Part shown: in pieces, positions 34,801 to 44,689 of the stretch
Numbering within the stretch: the stretch's first letter is position 1
How the letters are laid out: each line of letters opens with the position of its first letter
Assembly: GCA_030454085.1 (NCBI GenBank)
Contig: JAKDJD010000009.1
Coordinates: forward strand, 1 to 64,000
Origin: Kocuria sp.
GTDB lineage: Bacteria; Actinomycetota; Actinomycetes; Actinomycetales; Micrococcaceae
DNA: 64,000 nucleotides
Reading direction: 5' to 3'
Made by a program: the position numbers and the translations under genes
Notes under the pieces: generated by a model
The model's database searches: none
What the model saw: the letters and a program-made list of their open reading frames with translations, nothing else
What the model was told of the DNA's origin: nothing

Positions 34801-37800
34801 GCAACGCCCGAGGACTGTCCTCGAACGCGACGTGGCCGCCGAGTTCGCCGACGTCCTGGGGCTCGACGCCGACGGGCTGGGCATTGACGAGGACTTCTTC
34901 GCAGCCGGCGGACACTCGCTCCTGGCGACTCGTTTGGCTGCGCAGCTGACCGACCGGTTGGAGATCGACGTCCGGGTACGCGACGTCTTCGACCGCCCCA
35001 CGGTGGCCGCCATGGCTGCGCGACTCCAGCATGCAGATTCCGTGTCCGCCGTCGACACGCTGCGGCGACGGACGCGTCCGGACACGGTGCCGGTTTCCTT
35101 GGCCCAGCGCCGGCTGTGGTTCCTGGCCCAGCTCGAACCGGACTCGCCGGCCTACAACATCCCCGTGGTCCTGCACCTGACGGGCCGCCTTGACGCGACC
35201 GCGCTGGAAGAGGCGCTGGCCGATATCGCCTGGCGCCACGAACCGCTACGCACGATCTTCCCCGCTCGCGACGGTGAGCCGGAGCAGAAGGTCTTGAACG
35301 GAGAGGCCGGTCGGCCCCGATTCACCGCGGTGACTGTTCCTGCCGATCGCTTCGAGTACGTGGTGCGGCAGGAAGCCTCACGCCCCTTCGACATCACGCG
35401 GGAGACGCCGCTGCGCACCGTGCTGCTCAGTACATCACCCGAAGATCACACACTGGTGATGGTCATGCACCATATCGCCTCGGACGGTTGGTCGCTGGCG
35501 CCCTTGGCTCGCGATCTCTCGGCAGCCTATGCCGCCCGGGTTCGGGACGAAACGCCCCAGTTCGATGAGCTCGCCGTGACATACGTCGACTTCAGCCTGT
35601 GGCAGCGGGAGCATCTGGACGCGAACACGGACCGATCCGGCGAAGTGCATCGGCAGATCGCCTTCTGGCGGGACAGGTTAGAAGGAGCGCCGGCGGAAAT
35701 CGGTCTGCCTCGGGACCGCCCGCGGGGCCTGGCCCCCGAGGGAATGGTCGAGAACGAGGAGCAGGGAACGGAAGAAGCCATCGCGAACGTCGGTCCGTCG
35801 ATGGGCGGCGTAGAAAAACTCGAAAGCTCGCTCGACGCCGCCGCCCATGCCGCTCTGCGCGAGGTCGCGGCCGATCACAGGGCAAGCCTCTTCATGGTTT
35901 TGCACACCGCGCTGGCCGTGGCCCTGAAGCAGCACGGGGCAGGCGAGGACATCGTGATCGGCGCTCCCGTCGCCGGCCGCACCGATCCACGGTTGAACGA
36001 ACTCGTCGGGTTCTTCGTCAACACGCTGGCGCTTCGTACTTCACTGGATCGGGACCCGGAGCTCGGCGAACTCCTCGACCGCGTCCGGGAATCGGATCTA
36101 GCTGCTTACGCGCATCAAGACCTGCCCTTTGACGCGGTCGTCGATGCGGTCAGTCCCCCACGCACACCGGATATGCACCCGGTATTCCAGGTCATGCTGA
36201 CCCTGCAAAACACCGAGCCCGCCGTCATATCCCTCGATGGGGTCGAGGTCACGGTGCCTCCCCAGGTGACGAGTGCCGGGGTGAAGACAGATCTGATGAT
36301 GGACGTGGACGTTCCCGCGGGCGAGGACGGACCGCTCGGTCTGTCCTTGGGCTTCGACCGGTCCCTGTTCGACAGGGGCACGGCGCAGAGCATTCTCGAC
36401 GGCGTCGTCCGAGTACTCGAGGTGTGGCAGCACTCCTCGGCGCGCCGAGTCTCTGAGTTGTCCTCGGTGCATCCGAGAACGTCGGCCTGGCTCGAGGAAC
36501 ACAGTTCCGGCGCACCAGTGGAGGCCTCCGGCACGATCATCGACACGCTCGCCGCAACCGCACGCCGCTGGCCGGACTCACCGGCGCTGTCCGATCGGAA
36601 CAGGGCACTGGACTTCGCCCAATTGTCGGCGTCCGTGGACGATGGCGCCGCGCACTTGGCCGCAGCGGGCGTGGAGCCCGGAGACCGCGTGATCATCGCT
36701 CTTCCGCGCACGGTCCACGCGCTCATCGGCGTCCTGGCGAGCTTGCGCGCCGGCGCGGTCGCCGTGCCGGTCGATGTCTCCTATCCCCCGGCCCGTATCG
36801 CCCGGATCGTCTCGGGTTCGGAGCCCAAGGCCGCGATCGTGGACGCTGGGACCCTCTCCGAGGTTGTGCAGGATGCACTGGCGTCCACGCCGACACCCGT
36901 ACGGTTCCTCGATCCAACGGACCTGGAGGGTCCGGCCGAGCACCCGGTCCCGGCGCACCCGGCACCGGGAGACACCGCCTACCTCGTGCACACGTCGGGG
37001 ACAACGGGCGTGCCCAAGGCCGTCCAGGTGCCGCATCGTGCGCTGCAGAATGTCTATGTCCACCACCACGAACATCTGGTGGAACCCCATCAACGGGCCT
37101 GCGCCGAAGGTTTGCCTCGCATGCTTCATCTCAGCGGGCTCGGTTTCGACGCCGCCTGGGACCCGCTGCTGTGGCTCGTCGGTGGGACCACGCTGAAGAT
37201 TCCCTCGGAAGAACAACGGGTCAATGCCGAAAGCGTTGCCGCCCTTCTGGTCGATGGCGATATTGCCGTCCTGGAGACCACTCCGTCGTATCTTCGCCAG
37301 CTGATCGCCGTCGGGTTGATCGACTCTCTCCGCGAGCGCAGCAGCAGACTGACCGTTGCCCTCGGCGGTGAGGCCGTGCCGGCGGCGCTGTGGCGAAAGA
37401 TCGTCGACACCCCGGAACTGACGGGGTGGAATCTGTACGGGCCCAGTGAATTCACCGTGGACTCCGTGCTGGGCCGGATGACCGGAACTGAACCTCATAT
37501 CGGTCGGCCGATTGGCAACGTCACCGCACGCGTCCTGGACCCGTATCTCTCAGTCGTGCCGCCCGGAGTCGAGGGGGAACTGTATCTCTCGGGTCTGTCC
37601 GAAGCGCACGGCTATCGCGGTCGCCCAGGGGAAACTTCCGTCCGGTTCGTACCTGATCCGTGGACGTCCGGGGGCAGGTTGTACCGCACCGGCGATATCG
37701 TTCGCCGTCGTGCGGACGGCACGCTCGATTTCCTTCGGCGTGACGACGACCAGGTCAAGATCCGTGGCTACCGCATCGAACTTGCTGAGGTGGAATCAGT

Positions 37801-40800
37801 GCTCGGTACCGTCGACGGCGTCGACTCTGTCATCGTTCGGGTGGTGGCCCCTGGAGGGGCTGAGACCGCCCAGCTCGCGGCTTGGTTGGTGACCGATCGT
37901 GAGCTCGAGGTGGTGCTGTCCGAGGCGGCTCGGCTCCTGCCCTCGTACATGCTCCCGACGCGTCTGACGCGCATTGACTCGGTCCCTCTGACGGCGCACG
38001 GCAAGGTTGATGATTCCTCTCTGCCGGATCCGCAGGACCGGGCGAGCGACTCCGCCCCCAGAAACGAGCACGAGCGGAAGGTATGCGACCTCATGGGAGA
38101 GGTCTTGGGGATCTCCGGGGTGGGTCCCGAGGACGACTTCTTCGCCCTGGGCGGGCATTCGTTGCTGGCTGTCTCGCTCGTGGGGCGGTTGCAACACGAG
38201 CTGGGCCTCGACGTGCCGTTGCGCGCGGTCTTTGAGGGTGGGTCCCCTCGTCAGCTGCTCTCGCTGGCTTCCGCGCCCGGTCGCCCTCTCCGGGATGAGG
38301 ATGCCGGAGAACGCGGCGCCGACACCGCACCGGATGTCGTGCGGGAGGTGCTCGACCAGCCCTTGGCGGATTGGGCGAAGGAGCATCCGCGTGACTCCGT
38401 CGACCCCATGCCGCTGACTGCCGGCCAGCACCGCCTCTGGTTCCTGAACCGCCTCGATCCCGAGAGCGCCGAGTACAACGTGGTCCTGCATGTGCGGCTC
38501 GACGGTGAACTCGACACCGGGGCGATGGCGGCCGCCGTGGACGATCTCGTCGCTCGGCACGAGGTGTTGCGCACGAGCTACCCTGCGGAGCTTTCTGGGG
38601 ACAGCGGTGAGCCGATTCCGGTTCAGCGCGTCCACGACCCCGTGACGGGAGTGCTTGGAGAGACGCCCCTGGATCTTTCGTCCGGCTTCGATCTGACCCG
38701 CCAGACACCTTTGCGCGCCGCGCTGGTCCGTCTCGGCGAGAACAGCTGGCGGCTGGAATTGGTGATTCACCATATCGCCACGGACGGCGCGTCCCTCGGC
38801 CCTCTGGTCCGGGATCTCGGCGCAGCCTACGCCGCCCGACTCTGCGACGAGACCGCTCTCCTCCGCCCCCTGCGGGTCCAGTTCGGCGACGTCGCACGCC
38901 GGGAACGGCACGCTGTGGCCCAGCGGGATGATGCCGGCCGCGCCGAGGACGCCGCCCTGGAGCGCTGGGCGGACCGCCTGGCCGGCATCCCAGAAGAGCT
39001 TCAGCTGCCTTTCTCGGGCAGGGGCGCGGAGTCGGCGCGCCAGCCCGCGGGACAGGTGTCCTTCGCACTTCCCGCCGGGTTGGCGGCCCACATCGCGGAG
39101 CTCTCCGCGGCCCGGTCCGCGAGTGGCTTCCACGTTTGGCTCGCGGCCCTGGCGGGGTATTTTCGCCGCATCGGGGCTGGGCCCGACATCGTGCTCGGCA
39201 CTCCTTCGGCCGGACGGCGAGACCCGGATATGCAGGATCTCATCGGGTTCTTCGTGAACACGCTGCCGATCCGTCTGCCGTTGGACGGCGAGTCCACGAA
39301 CTTCTACGACGCCGTCGATATCGCCCGGGGCCAGACCCTGGACGCGCTCGAGGACGAGCACGTGCCGTTCGAACGTATTGTGGAGCGTCTTGAGCCGGAG
39401 CGGCGGCTGGGTCGGCATCCGATCTTTCAGACCATGCTCTCGGTCGAGGAACCCTCCGATGTGAAGCTGGATCTGCAAGGCGTGACGGCAACCGTCCTGG
39501 ACCCTGGGACCACGGGCGACGCGAAAATGGACCTGTCTTTCACCTTGCGTCCGGGCAGGGAGCCGGCGGAAGAAATCGGCGGCGTATTGGAGTACAACGC
39601 CGCGAAGTTCACCGCGGCCTCCGCCCGCAGGCTGGTGGAAGGGTGGATCCAGTTCGTTGCGGAGGCCGTTCAGCAGCCGGAGAGGCCTGTTCTCGAAACT
39701 CCCCTGACGGGGCTGGCGTCTCCGCTGAGGTCCTGGCCGTACCGTGGATCGGTGCACGAGACTGCTACCGCCGGCCCCGGTGCGGAACAGCCGCAATCCT
39801 TGACGGAGGCGACGGACACTTCCGACGTTTTCGACGCGACACTGCGCCAGGTCCCCGACCATACGGCCCTGGTCGCACCGGACAGGACCCTCACCTTCTC
39901 CGCAGTGGACGAACGCGTCCGTCAGCTGGCCTACGGACTCACCGCCGAGGGAGTTGAATCCGGCGACGTCGTCGCCCTGTGTCTGCCGCGGTCCGCCGAC
40001 ACGATGGCCGGGGTGTTGGCCGTGTGGCGAGCCGGCGGCGTCGCGCTTCCCATAGACATCTCCCTGCCGGAGACCCGGGTGGCCGACATGCTGGCCGTTT
40101 CGGGGGCACGCCTGGTCATTCACAGCGACGAAGAACCTCCCGCCGGCTTGAGTTCGTCCTCGTCCCTGGCCCGCGACGCCGCCGGCCTCGGAGGAATATC
40201 CGGGCAACGAGTGCTCGGCATCGCGGCGTTGATCGAGTCCGGGCGGCCGACCCGGGAAGCGGATATCGCGGCCGGACGGACGTCACGTGCCGTCCACAAC
40301 CGCCCGGACCAGGCCGCTTACGTGATCTTCACTTCGGGGACCACGGGCAGGCCCAAGGCCGTCCAGGTCCCGCACCGTGCCCTGAACCATCTGCTGGTAT
40401 CCCACCTCGGGACGATCATCCCGAACCCGCGGGAGCAGCGGGTGCGGCTGGCCCACACCACCGGGGTGGGCTTCGACGCCGCCATGGATCCCGTCCTCTG
40501 GCTGTTGGCGGGCCACGAGGTGCATCTGGTCGGCGACGAGACCCGACGCAATCCGGAGGCCCTCGCGACCCTTTTCGCCGAACGGGGCATCACCGCGTGG
40601 GAAAGCACGCCGAGCTACGTCAGCGCACTGACCGCGCATTCCCGACTGCCCGATCTGCTCGCATCACAGACGGTGGAGAACCCGTTTACCCTTCTGTTGG
40701 GCGGAGAACCGGTGGATCCCGGCCTGTGGACCTGGCTGCGTGGATTCAGCGGTGTCCGCGCGTGGAACCTCTATGGCCCCACGGAGGTGGGGGTCGATGC

Positions 40801-42523
40801 GCTCGTCGCCGATGTGTCAGCGGATCCTCGGCCCGATCTCGGTTCGCCGACCGCGTCCACGCGGGCGTATGTCTTGGACGATCGGCTCCGACCGGTGCCG
40901 GACGGGGCCACGGGTGAACTGTGGCTGGCCGGTCCGCAGCTGGCCGACGGCTACGCCGGTCAGCCGTCCATGACCGCCTCGTCCTTCTCACCCGACCCGT
41001 TCTCCAAGGACGGCAGCCGCATGTACCGTACCGGCGATCTGGTGCTCGTGGAGCGGCCCGATGACGGTGGCGACGAACCACCCAAGCCACCCCTCGATGA
41101 GCACGGAGCACACCGCCGGCTCCGAGATCTCGCCCCACGCATCCGCACGCTCGGGCGAGCCGATTCGCAGGTCAAGATCCGGGGCTACCGGGTGGAACCG
41201 ACCGAGGTCGAGGCTCTGCTGCGCGCCGAGGCCGACGTCGCCGAAGCCGTGGTCCGGGCCCGCGAGACACACCGTGGGACCGAATTGATCGCCTGGATCG
41301 TTCCGCAGGGACGCCAGTGCGATGATTCGCAGGAGTTCTCCACAGAACTGCTCCACGAGCTCGGACGCCAGCTGCCCGGCTACATGGTCCCGGCCACGGT
41401 CCAGTGCCTGGCCGAAATCCCCTTGACGCCTCACGGAAAGGTCGACGACGCCGCTCTCCCCGAGCCGGAACGGTTGAGCCCTGCTCGAGCGGGCCGCGCT
41501 CCGAACACTCCCGCCGAACGTTCAGTGGCGCGGGCCTTCGAAACCGTCCTGGGAGTCACCGAGGTCTCGGCGACGGAGTCGTTCTTCGCCCTCGGCGGCC
41601 ATTCGTTCCTCGCTCAGCCCACGATTGCGGCCGTCAACTCGGAGCTCGGTTCCGAGCTCCCGGTCCAGGCCATCTTTCAGGGGCCCACGGTGGAGGCTCT
41701 GGCGGCGCTGGCCGAATCGGGGCGGCATGAAGTCTCCAACAGCCTCCGACCGGTGCTTCCGCTGCGTTCCGAAGGGCACGGCACACCGATCTTCGCTGTT
41801 CACCCAGTGAGCGGCCTGTCCTGGGCATTCTCCGCGCTCCTGTCACATCTGGAGACGGAGCGACCGCTCTTGGGGCTTCAGATGCACGGCCTGGCCCCGG
41901 ATGAACCCGAGATCACGGAACCGGCGTCGATGCAGGAGCTCGTCTCCCGGTACATCACCACGATTCAGGAAGAACAGCCTCAGGGGCCGTACCACCTGGT
42001 CGGATGGTCGCTCGGGGGCCGGCTGGCCCACAGGATCGCCGCCGAGTTGCAGCACCGCGGTCACCAGGTGTCGACTCTCGCGGTGATGGATGCCTATCCG
42101 GAAGGAGATTCCGCGGCCGACTTGGAGACCGACCAAGACCTCTGGCGAAGCCTCCTCACAAATATCGGAGCCGAGGTCCCGGAGGACGAGGTGCTCGACG
42201 TTCATCGCGTCGCGGAGCTCATGGAAGAGGCGGGAAGCTCTCTGGCGGCCGTTCCGGAGGCAGTCATGGACACGATCATCCGGAGGTTCCGCACCATTGC
42301 GGGTCTCCTGGACACTGCGCCCATCCCCGTTGTCGACGGAGACATGCGCGTCATGGAGGCGACGCACAACGTCCCTGCGGGGCGCCCCACCCCGGATTCG
42401 TGGTCGTCCTATGTGAACGGGCACGTGACCGTGGACAAAATCCCGGCGGCACATGCGGACATGCTCACCCCCGAGTCGGCACGCCACGTGGCGGCCGCCC
42501 TTCAGCGGTGGGGAACCCTGTGA
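31802..42523 (+). CDS. Three-module NRPS: C-A-T, C-A-T, C-A-T-TE
   Basis: 3573 residues from ATG 31802 (an in-frame ATG 33 codons earlier is less likely). Domains by residue: C1 20-460 (HHIMVDG near 155), A1 483-992, T1 with GGHSL near 1036, C2 1096-1560 (HHIASDG near 1222), A2 1584-2072, T2 GGHSL near 2117, C3 2202-2650 (HHIATDG near 2323), A3 2673-3220, T3 GGHSF near 3264, TE 3328-3573 (GWSLGG near 3400, catalytic His in HADML near 3550). All condensation and carrier motifs look intact and there is no epimerase domain. Hand alignment to GrsA gives pocket codes DADEIVLVDK, DADEVLLVDK and DADELLLVDK, nearly identical; Asp239, Glu278 and Asp331 point to a basic side chain. C1 resembles EntF-type starter domains that take an acyl group from a separate carrier, yet no loading gene is in the window. 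The product should be a capped tripeptide or oligomer with one repeated residue. MbtH, exporter and PPTase follow on the same strand. Confidence 0.93.
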   Translation: MDTTTAPAPSARATETSTRRTELTPAQRGIWYAQQLDTGNATYQIGQYLEFDERIDAQVFSIAWTKTVRDIDALSLRFDADRDGPFATMERPDPSDHLVSTVDLSDLSPRKARDVADQRMTEDLATPRVPGSEDLSAAVLFQLPRGRSLFYQRMHHIMVDGYSAVMVTSYLSRVYSALIQRVPPESLSNRLGSRIAQAAAAIPSPFPSHEDLLADLHSYHRSSQHTEDEAFWRREFQDDAAIEGLEGTPNGPAKEVVRVRRALTEREAKPLRELGRDIPRTVIAVVGMYLGRITGQEEISVGLPVTARRGRIAKSIPSMLSNILPLRLKVSPGQSIEDTVLRAGKTVRNAVRHQRFRLEELPQTPSMSGTSVNFLPVSEDLEFGRASARVNILATGPVHDLSVVLSGLGSTDAEPTLLLEGDAALHSAETLQEHADRLLRFIASALETPTTTVDQVQLTTEHEGARLLEHGAGSRRTIEPLSIVESFASIAADRPNETAVVAPDGTLSFGKLEEDSTRLANYLLTCGAGPGNAIAVRVERSANLPVLVLAVLKSGSAYVPLDPEYPVERVAEMIEDSDPALMLTSHSQAAKDRQAGTPWSLRTLATDADTEQGWHQCSPNPRGFPEASQHDLAYVIFTSGSTGRPKGVGVERIALRNLYQEHRAELFEPTRARLGRRVRVAHTAGLSFDAAWDPLLWLFAGHELHLVDDQARRDPQALAALLKDHEIDVIETTPSFAEALLDTDLLNATTDDSPQPHPSLIAVGGEDLRQDLWDRLADLSGVRAVNLYGPTETTVDSMVTDVGAEDQPHIGSSVRNSRHYVLDSGLRPVPDGAVGELYLAGVNVARGYVGQPGSSASRFVPDPFADDGSRMYRTGDVVRRRRDSTLRFMGRADDQVKIRGYRVELSEVETALSSLHDVGRAAAVVHGDGPTTRIIGYVSKTGDRSETVLDGHQLKEELRHRLPEYMVPAGVVVLDDFPLTVNGKLDRKALPEPRTQDAETQRPRTVLERDVAAEFADVLGLDADGLGIDEDFFAAGGHSLLATRLAAQLTDRLEIDVRVRDVFDRPTVAAMAARLQHADSVSAVDTLRRRTRPDTVPVSLAQRRLWFLAQLEPDSPAYNIPVVLHLTGRLDATALEEALADIAWRHEPLRTIFPARDGEPEQKVLNGEAGRPRFTAVTVPADRFEYVVRQEASRPFDITRETPLRTVLLSTSPEDHTLVMVMHHIASDGWSLAPLARDLSAAYAARVRDETPQFDELAVTYVDFSLWQREHLDANTDRSGEVHRQIAFWRDRLEGAPAEIGLPRDRPRGLAPEGMVENEEQGTEEAIANVGPSMGGVEKLESSLDAAAHAALREVAADHRASLFMVLHTALAVALKQHGAGEDIVIGAPVAGRTDPRLNELVGFFVNTLALRTSLDRDPELGELLDRVRESDLAAYAHQDLPFDAVVDAVSPPRTPDMHPVFQVMLTLQNTEPAVISLDGVEVTVPPQVTSAGVKTDLMMDVDVPAGEDGPLGLSLGFDRSLFDRGTAQSILDGVVRVLEVWQHSSARRVSELSSVHPRTSAWLEEHSSGAPVEASGTIIDTLAATARRWPDSPALSDRNRALDFAQLSASVDDGAAHLAAAGVEPGDRVIIALPRTVHALIGVLASLRAGAVAVPVDVSYPPARIARIVSGSEPKAAIVDAGTLSEVVQDALASTPTPVRFLDPTDLEGPAEHPVPAHPAPGDTAYLVHTSGTTGVPKAVQVPHRALQNVYVHHHEHLVEPHQRACAEGLPRMLHLSGLGFDAAWDPLLWLVGGTTLKIPSEEQRVNAESVAALLVDGDIAVLETTPSYLRQLIAVGLIDSLRERSSRLTVALGGEAVPAALWRKIVDTPELTGWNLYGPSEFTVDSVLGRMTGTEPHIGRPIGNVTARVLDPYLSVVPPGVEGELYLSGLSEAHGYRGRPGETSVRFVPDPWTSGGRLYRTGDIVRRRADGTLDFLRRDDDQVKIRGYRIELAEVESVLGTVDGVDSVIVRVVAPGGAETAQLAAWLVTDRELEVVLSEAARLLPSYMLPTRLTRIDSVPLTAHGKVDDSSLPDPQDRASDSAPRNEHERKVCDLMGEVLGISGVGPEDDFFALGGHSLLAVSLVGRLQHELGLDVPLRAVFEGGSPRQLLSLASAPGRPLRDEDAGERGADTAPDVVREVLDQPLADWAKEHPRDSVDPMPLTAGQHRLWFLNRLDPESAEYNVVLHVRLDGELDTGAMAAAVDDLVARHEVLRTSYPAELSGDSGEPIPVQRVHDPVTGVLGETPLDLSSGFDLTRQTPLRAALVRLGENSWRLELVIHHIATDGASLGPLVRDLGAAYAARLCDETALLRPLRVQFGDVARRERHAVAQRDDAGRAEDAALERWADRLAGIPEELQLPFSGRGAESARQPAGQVSFALPAGLAAHIAELSAARSASGFHVWLAALAGYFRRIGAGPDIVLGTPSAGRRDPDMQDLIGFFVNTLPIRLPLDGESTNFYDAVDIARGQTLDALEDEHVPFERIVERLEPERRLGRHPIFQTMLSVEEPSDVKLDLQGVTATVLDPGTTGDAKMDLSFTLRPGREPAEEIGGVLEYNAAKFTAASARRLVEGWIQFVAEAVQQPERPVLETPLTGLASPLRSWPYRGSVHETATAGPGAEQPQSLTEATDTSDVFDATLRQVPDHTALVAPDRTLTFSAVDERVRQLAYGLTAEGVESGDVVALCLPRSADTMAGVLAVWRAGGVALPIDISLPETRVADMLAVSGARLVIHSDEEPPAGLSSSSSLARDAAGLGGISGQRVLGIAALIESGRPTREADIAAGRTSRAVHNRPDQAAYVIFTSGTTGRPKAVQVPHRALNHLLVSHLGTIIPNPREQRVRLAHTTGVGFDAAMDPVLWLLAGHEVHLVGDETRRNPEALATLFAERGITAWESTPSYVSALTAHSRLPDLLASQTVENPFTLLLGGEPVDPGLWTWLRGFSGVRAWNLYGPTEVGVDALVADVSADPRPDLGSPTASTRAYVLDDRLRPVPDGATGELWLAGPQLADGYAGQPSMTASSFSPDPFSKDGSRMYRTGDLVLVERPDDGGDEPPKPPLDEHGAHRRLRDLAPRIRTLGRADSQVKIRGYRVEPTEVEALLRAEADVAEAVVRARETHRGTELIAWIVPQGRQCDDSQEFSTELLHELGRQLPGYMVPATVQCLAEIPLTPHGKVDDAALPEPERLSPARAGRAPNTPAERSVARAFETVLGVTEVSATESFFALGGHSFLAQPTIAAVNSELGSELPVQAIFQGPTVEALAALAESGRHEVSNSLRPVLPLRSEGHGTPIFAVHPVSGLSWAFSALLSHLETERPLLGLQMHGLAPDEPEITEPASMQELVSRYITTIQEEQPQGPYHLVGWSLGGRLAHRIAAELQHRGHQVSTLAVMDAYPEGDSAADLETDQDLWRSLLTNIGAEVPEDEVLDVHRVAELMEEAGSSLAAVPEAVMDTIIRRFRTIAGLLDTAPIPVVDGDMRVMEATHNVPAGRPTPDSWSSYVNGHVTVDKIPAAHADMLTPESARHVAAALQRWGTL

Positions 42524-42655
42524 GCCCCGGGCGGGGTCCGAGGGTGCGCATCAGAAGGCGTCACGGCAATCCGATTGCGCAACCGCTCCGAACTGACTAT
42601 GTACCTGCCTGACCTGATCGGGACCCAAGAACAACCAGCTATCCCAAGGAGTCCG

Positions 42656-42868
42656 ATGATGTTGAATCCATTCGATCGCGACGACATTGCCTTCAGGGTC
42701 GTCATCAACGACCTGGGCCAGCACTCGCTATGGCCCGATTTCTCCGCTGTGCCTGACGGCTGGGTCGCAGTCTACGGGCCGGCGGAACGTCAGGAATGCC
42801 TGGACTACGTGGAAGCGCACTGGCCGGATATCACCCCGAGCGCAGAGCGCGACAGGGCCATTTCATGA
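42656..42868 (+). CDS. MbtH-family NRPS accessory protein
   Basis: 70 residues from ATG 42656 (ATG 42659 is next) with AAGGAG upstream. The family signature is complete: NPFD near the start, then the NDLGQHSLWPDFSAVPDGW block and ECLDYVEAHWPDI. MbtH proteins bind adenylation domains and are often needed for their folding and activity, so it should serve the adjacent synthetase. It lies 132 bp after the NRPS stop and overlaps the ABC ATPase start by 4 bp. Confidence 0.95.
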   Translation: MMLNPFDRDDIAFRVVINDLGQHSLWPDFSAVPDGWVAVYGPAERQECLDYVEAHWPDITPSAERDRAIS

Positions 42869-43869
42869 GCCCCGGCTCCCTGACGGAACCGCGGGGCCCC
42901 ATGATCTCGCTCCAGTCGCTCCGCAAGAGTTTCGGACAATTTCGTGCGCTCGACGGCGTCGACCTGGAGGTGTCCGCCGGAACCGTGCAGGGGCTGCTCG
43001 GCCCGAATGGGGCCGGCAAGACCACGACGGTACGGGTGCTCACCACGCTGCTGAATCCCGACGGCGGCGACGCCGTGGTCGACGGATACAGCGCACGCCG
43101 CGAAGCTCATGAGGTGCGTAGCCGGATCGGCGTATCCGGTCAGTACGCCGCCGTCGATGACAAGCTCACCGGCATGGAGAACCTCACCCTGGTGGGGCAG
43201 CTCTACGGAATGCGCCGCCGGTCCGCCAGGATCAGGGCCCGGGAGCTGCTCGAACAATTCGGGCTCGACGGCGTCCCCGCCAAACGACGGGCCGGAACCT
43301 ATTCGGGAGGTATGCGACGGCGTCTCGACCTCGCGGGCGCCCTGGTCGCCCGACCGCCAGTGATTGTCCTGGATGAGCCCACCACGGGCCTTGATCCCCG
43401 CGGCCGCCGCGATACCTGGAACGCGATCTCCTCACTGGCCGAAGACGGCACCGCGGTCTTGCTGACCACCCAGTACCTGGAGGAGGCCGATGAGCTGGCC
43501 GACTCCATCGCCGTCATCGACGGGGGACGCATCATCGCCGAGGGCACCGCAACCGACCTCAAGTCTCTCGCCGGCGGCGTCAGGATCGATCTGACCCTGG
43601 ATCGCCAGGAGGCTGTGCCCGTGGCACGCACCCGGCTGACCGATTTGGGCCTGGATGTCACCGTCGGAACGCGGTCCAGGCGGCTGACCTCCACGGCTCC
43701 GGACGGCGAGGACAGCCTCGCCGCGGCCCTGCGCGTCTTGCGCGAGGCCCGGATCGGGATCGATGAGGCTGCCTTGAGGCAACCGACCTTGGACGACGTT
43801 TTCCTGAAAATCACCGCGAAGCCGGCCGGCGTGCGCGCCGACGAGCCGGAACAGAAATTGAGCCTATGA
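42865..43869 (+). CDS. DrrA-like ABC exporter ATPase
   Basis: 334 residues from ATG 42865, fixed by the ATGA overlap with mbtH. Walker A LGPNGAGKTTT, Q-loop GVSGQYAAVDDKLTG, signature YSGGMRRRLDLAGAL, Walker B VIVLDEPTTGLD and switch LLTTQYLEEADELAD are all present. The C-terminal DUF4162-like extension (TDLGLDVTVGTRSRRLT) is typical of the DrrA/daunorubicin-resistance group. With the following permease it should export the peptide made by the synthetase, or another toxic compound. Confidence 0.94.
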   Translation: MSPGSLTEPRGPMISLQSLRKSFGQFRALDGVDLEVSAGTVQGLLGPNGAGKTTTVRVLTTLLNPDGGDAVVDGYSARREAHEVRSRIGVSGQYAAVDDKLTGMENLTLVGQLYGMRRRSARIRARELLEQFGLDGVPAKRRAGTYSGGMRRRLDLAGALVARPPVIVLDEPTTGLDPRGRRDTWNAISSLAEDGTAVLLTTQYLEEADELADSIAVIDGGRIIAEGTATDLKSLAGGVRIDLTLDRQEAVPVARTRLTDLGLDVTVGTRSRRLTSTAPDGEDSLAAALRVLREARIGIDEAALRQPTLDDVFLKITAKPAGVRADEPEQKLSL

Positions 43870-44663
43870 CCCTCATGTCGAGTCTGCGCGACGGCGCTAT
43901 CGTTGCTGCCCGCAATTTCACCAATGTCCGCAGGACCCCGGGGGCGCTCGTCACCGGAGTGGCCCAGCCCGTGATCTTCGTGCTCATCATCGGGTTCGTC
44001 TTCGGCGGAGCCCTCGGAGGCGCCGAATACCGCGAGTTCCTCATCGGCGGGCTGCTCGCCCAGACACTGACCTTCAATTCCTCCTTCACCGCGGTCTATC
44101 TGTCCAAGGACCTCCACGAGGGAATCGTTGACCGTTTCCGGGTGCTGCCGATGTCCCGCCTCGGAGTCATTCTGGGGCGCACCTGGTCAGATCTGATCAC
44201 CAGCGTCATTTCCACGGCCGTCCTGGTGATCTGCGGACTGCTGATCGGCTGGCGTACGAGCACCGATCCGTTCAGCGTGATCCTCACTTTCCTCATCCTG
44301 CTGCTCTACGCTTTTGCGATTGCATGGGTCGGCGCCGTCGTCGCGCTCACCGCTCGCAGCGTGGAGGTCGCCCAAAGCCTCGGCCTGCTCTGGCTGTTCC
44401 CGGTCTGCTTCATCTCCGGCGCCTTCGTTTCCGCAGATGCTCTCCCCGGCCCGTTGCGCAGCATCGCCGAGTGGAACCCGGTGACCGCCATCGCGACGAT
44501 GGCCAGGCAGGGTTTCGGCAATACCGCACCAGAGAACTTCAGCGCGGCCGGCGGCTGGCCCGCGGAACATGCGGCGCTCTACGCCCTCCTGTGTTCCGTC
44601 ACGATCATTGCCGTCTTCGCACCGATCGCCGTGACCCAGTACCGCCGGATCAGCAACCGCTGA
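43866..44663 (+). CDS. DrrB-like ABC-2 exporter permease
   Basis: 265 residues with six hydrophobic segments. Family pieces: ARNFTNVRRTPGALVTGVAQPVIFVLIIGFVFG at the start, IVDRFRVLPMSRLGVILGR in the cytoplasmic loop and SGAFVSADALPGPLRSIAEWNPVTAIATMAR near the end. The ATG overlaps the ATPase stop by 4 bp, so the two subunits are made together. It is the membrane part of the presumed peptide exporter. Confidence 0.93.
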   Translation: MTLMSSLRDGAIVAARNFTNVRRTPGALVTGVAQPVIFVLIIGFVFGGALGGAEYREFLIGGLLAQTLTFNSSFTAVYLSKDLHEGIVDRFRVLPMSRLGVILGRTWSDLITSVISTAVLVICGLLIGWRTSTDPFSVILTFLILLLYAFAIAWVGAVVALTARSVEVAQSLGLLWLFPVCFISGAFVSADALPGPLRSIAEWNPVTAIATMARQGFGNTAPENFSAAGGWPAEHAALYALLCSVTIIAVFAPIAVTQYRRISNR

Positions 44664-44689
44664 TCCCGTCCGAAACCCTCGGGGCAGAG

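Noticed and set aside
37796..40207. Minus-strand open frame of 803 codons inside the NRPS gene
   Set aside because: Antisense to A2, T2, C3 and A3 domains whose motifs are intact; low-complexity Arg/Gly/Gln content and no family.
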